Assembly: GCA_958346135.1 (NCBI GenBank)
Contig: CATVQN010000078.1
Location: 1 to 6,052, forward strand
Reading direction: 5' to 3'
DNA from: an uncultured Eubacteriales bacterium
Lineage (GTDB): Bacteria; Bacillota; Clostridia; Monoglobales; Monoglobaceae
DNA: 6,052 bases
Numbering within the stretch: position 1 is the first letter of the stretch; every line of letters starts with the position of its first letter. Under the pieces are notes generated by a model. The model saw only the letters and a program-made list of their open reading frames with translations, was not told the origin of the DNA and ran no database searches. Positions 4,246 to 6,052 of the stretch are shown piece by piece. The position numbers and the translations under genes are program-made.

Positions 4246-6052
4246 ATGGCGGTACAATGGACCGAGGAGCAGTTACAAGCGATTACCTTGCGGGGCAGCA
4301 ATATTTTGGTTGCGGCGGCAGCAGGCAGCGGAAAGACTGCTGTGCTAGTGGAGCGAATTATTCGCCGGATTTGTGACCCGGAGCAGCCAGTCCCGGTAGA
4401 TAGGCTATTGGTGCTGACCTTTACTGAGGCGGCCGCCGGTGAAATGAAGAGAAAGATTGCCGCAGCCATTGCAGAGCGGCTTCGGGAAGATGCGGAAAAC
4501 CGATGGCTTCGGGAACAGAGCCTTCTGATTCACTCAGCACACATTTCCACGATTCACGCTTTTTGCATGAATGTTCTCCAAAATTTTGTCCATAAAACCG
4601 ACCTTCCCACGGACTTTACCCTGCTCAGTGAAGAGGAGGGGATATTGCTGCGGGGACAGGCCTTGGATCAGGTGCTGGAACGGTATTATCAGCGAATCGG
4701 AAAAAAAGAGGGATTTCGGGAACTGACCGTGGGTTACGGCGGCACCAAGTCGGATGCCCAGCTGCGGGATATGGTGCTGCATCTTCACAACTATGTACAA
4801 AGTCTGGCGTCTCCGGAGCAATGGCTGCACCGTGCGGCGGCGCAGTACCGGCAGGCGTGCTACAGTCAAAGCCTGGAAGGAACCGTCTGGGAAAAGCTCC
4901 TTTGTGAGATTGGCTGTGAGCTTGCACAAGATATTAAGACCGGATTGGAGTGTATCTGTAAGATTGTAGATGCTAAGGTGCCGTCTGACCATAAATATTT
5001 TCAGCATTACCAAAATGTCTTTCAACAATTCTGTGAGGTTTTTGCACCGGTGTTTTCCAAAGAAGCGGATCTTACGGTGCTGCGGGATTGTGCGGAGCAT
5101 TTTCGGATGCCGAAGACACCGCCGAAAACCGGCTTGGAGGAGGAAACCGTCAAGCATATTAACGGAATAAAAGAGAGATTGGTTACTGAGGCGTTGGAGG
5201 AGCTGCGCACTTTGCTTCGGGGCACGGAGCCTGAGCGATTGGAGAGAATCTTTGCCTGCAGCCCAAGAATCCAGGCACTCAAGCAGCTGGTGCGGCAAAC
5301 TGAGCGTCTATACAAACAGATGAAACGGGAGCAATCAGCACTGGATTTCGGGGATTTGGAGCATGAAATGCTTCGGCTGATTTCCGACCGTAAGGGAAGA
5401 CCCACGGAGATTGCCAAAAGTCTCCAGAGGCGGTTTGAGGAGATTTTGGTAGACGAGTATCAGGACACCAACGATATTCAGGATACCATTTTCAGGCTTT
5501 TGTCCCGAGATGAGAAAAATATCTTCATGGTAGGGGACTTAAAACAGAGTATTTATCGCTTTAGAAACGCAGACCCCGGTATCTTTGCGGAGAAATACGA
5601 ACGCTATAGCCGCGGGGAAGGCGGTGTTTGCATTCGCCTGCTTCGGAATTTTCGGAGCCGGAGCGAAATTATTGACAGTGTAAACGGAATTTTCGGATCG
5701 ATTATGACCAAGCAGACCGGTGGCCTGGATTATACAAAGGAAGAGTATCTAATCTGCGGCGCAAAGTATCCGGAGGACGCCGGAGATTTTTCTACGGAGC
5801 TTTTGCTCACGAAGAGCCGGCAAAAGAAAGACAGCGGCGAAGAAGAAAGTACGGCGCTGACCCCCACCCAGCAGGAGGCGGTCACCGTTGCAAAGAGAAT
5901 TCGTGAGCTGGTGGATGGACAGGAGCTTTTGGTGACTGACCGGGATACCGGTGAAAAACGCCCGGTATGCTTAGGGGATATTACCATTTTGGTACGTACC
6001 AAAAGCAATGTGGCCGAGCTGGAGCAGATTCTGGGGCATTACGGTATTCCCT
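4246..6052 (+). CDS. addA: ATP-dependent helicase/nuclease subunit A, AddA (partial; C-terminus beyond right edge)
   Basis: The first 602 codons of a UvrD/Rep superfamily-1 helicase are open without a stop to the window edge. AddA proteins are about 1,200 residues, so roughly half is present. The Q-motif region WTEEQLQAI (5-13) comes first. Walker A AAGSGKT (25-31), motif Ia LTFTEAAAGEM (57-67) and ISTIHAFC (100-107) follow. Walker B is VDEYQDTN (402-409), motif III GDLKQSIYRFRNADP (430-444), and motif IV LLRNFRSRSEII (465-476). Motif Ia and the IHAFC block are characteristic of AddA rather than PcrA or UvrD. With AddB it processes double-strand DNA ends for RecA-mediated repair; the nuclease domain would lie off the window. 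The start is ATG at 4246, nine bases after GGAGG (4232-4236). addB commonly precedes addA in Firmicutes, but here a divergent reductase does. The visible part shows no frameshift or missing helicase motif. Confidence 0.93.
   Translation, partial: MAVQWTEEQLQAITLRGSNILVAAAAGSGKTAVLVERIIRRICDPEQPVPVDRLLVLTFTEAAAGEMKRKIAAAIAERLREDAENRWLREQSLLIHSAHISTIHAFCMNVLQNFVHKTDLPTDFTLLSEEEGILLRGQALDQVLERYYQRIGKKEGFRELTVGYGGTKSDAQLRDMVLHLHNYVQSLASPEQWLHRAAAQYRQACYSQSLEGTVWEKLLCEIGCELAQDIKTGLECICKIVDAKVPSDHKYFQHYQNVFQQFCEVFAPVFSKEADLTVLRDCAEHFRMPKTPPKTGLEEETVKHINGIKERLVTEALEELRTLLRGTEPERLERIFACSPRIQALKQLVRQTERLYKQMKREQSALDFGDLEHEMLRLISDRKGRPTEIAKSLQRRFEEILVDEYQDTNDIQDTIFRLLSRDEKNIFMVGDLKQSIYRFRNADPGIFAEKYERYSRGEGGVCIRLLRNFRSRSEIIDSVNGIFGSIMTKQTGGLDYTKEEYLICGAKYPEDAGDFSTELLLTKSRQKKDSGEEESTALTPTQQEAVTVAKRIRELVDGQELLVTDRDTGEKRPVCLGDITILVRTKSNVAELEQILGHYGIP

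Noticed and set aside
4079..4348. Plus-strand open frame across the reductase-addA gap
   Set aside because: It runs through both promoters and the addA start in another frame, and has low-complexity basic content without motifs.
4534..5298. Minus-strand open frame of 254 codons inside addA
   Set aside because: It is antisense to conserved AddA sequence, shows no domain motif, and has no promoter or ribosome binding site that stands out.
1..6052. Search by eye for a defence system, CRISPR array, retron, mobile element or tRNA
   Set aside because: No array-like repeats, transposase, integrase, reverse transcriptase or tRNA-like sequence was seen; all sizeable stretches are explained by metabolic, regulatory or repair genes.

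Overview
The window looks like a chromosomal segment of a Gram-positive, low-to-mid GC bacterium, most likely of class Clostridia. The signs are strong AGGAGG-type ribosome binding sites, short gene spacing, extended -10 promoters, an AddA-type recombination helicase-nuclease (a Firmicutes form of RecBCD function), and a short-chain reductase resembling Bacillus YmfI. The genus cannot be told from the sequence. No RNA genes, insertion sequences, CRISPR arrays, phage genes or attachment sites were seen.

Left part (1-3390): a truncated AraC-type regulator with a cupin sensor domain points left. It diverges from a three-gene operon pointing right. The 267-base AT-rich gap between them holds candidate promoters for both sides. 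The operon encodes a 321-residue TIM-barrel sugar isomerase/epimerase-like protein, a Gfo/Idh/MocA NAD(P)-dependent oxidoreductase that overlaps it by one base, and a second, shorter TIM-barrel protein 23 bases further on. The set of one sugar oxidoreductase and two metal-dependent barrels resembles oxidise-then-rearrange or eliminate routes. Examples are inositol catabolism (IolG/IolE/IolI) and the 3-keto-glycoside routes, including C-glycoside cleavage. The substrate is not readable from the sequence. No transporter, kinase or glycosidase lies in the window. A strong hairpin at 3349-3384 ends the operon and also serves the convergent gene beyond it.

Right part (3388-6052): a FabG-type short-chain dehydrogenase/reductase on the minus strand has a catalytic segment resembling YmfI, the elongation factor P 5-aminopentanone reductase of Bacillus subtilis. 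It diverges from addA, whose first half (602 codons, helicase motifs through IV) runs off the right edge. The 156-base gap between them holds two back-to-back promoters with near-identical extended -10 elements. These two genes look like housekeeping functions, and the left operon looks like an inducible catabolic cassette beside them.
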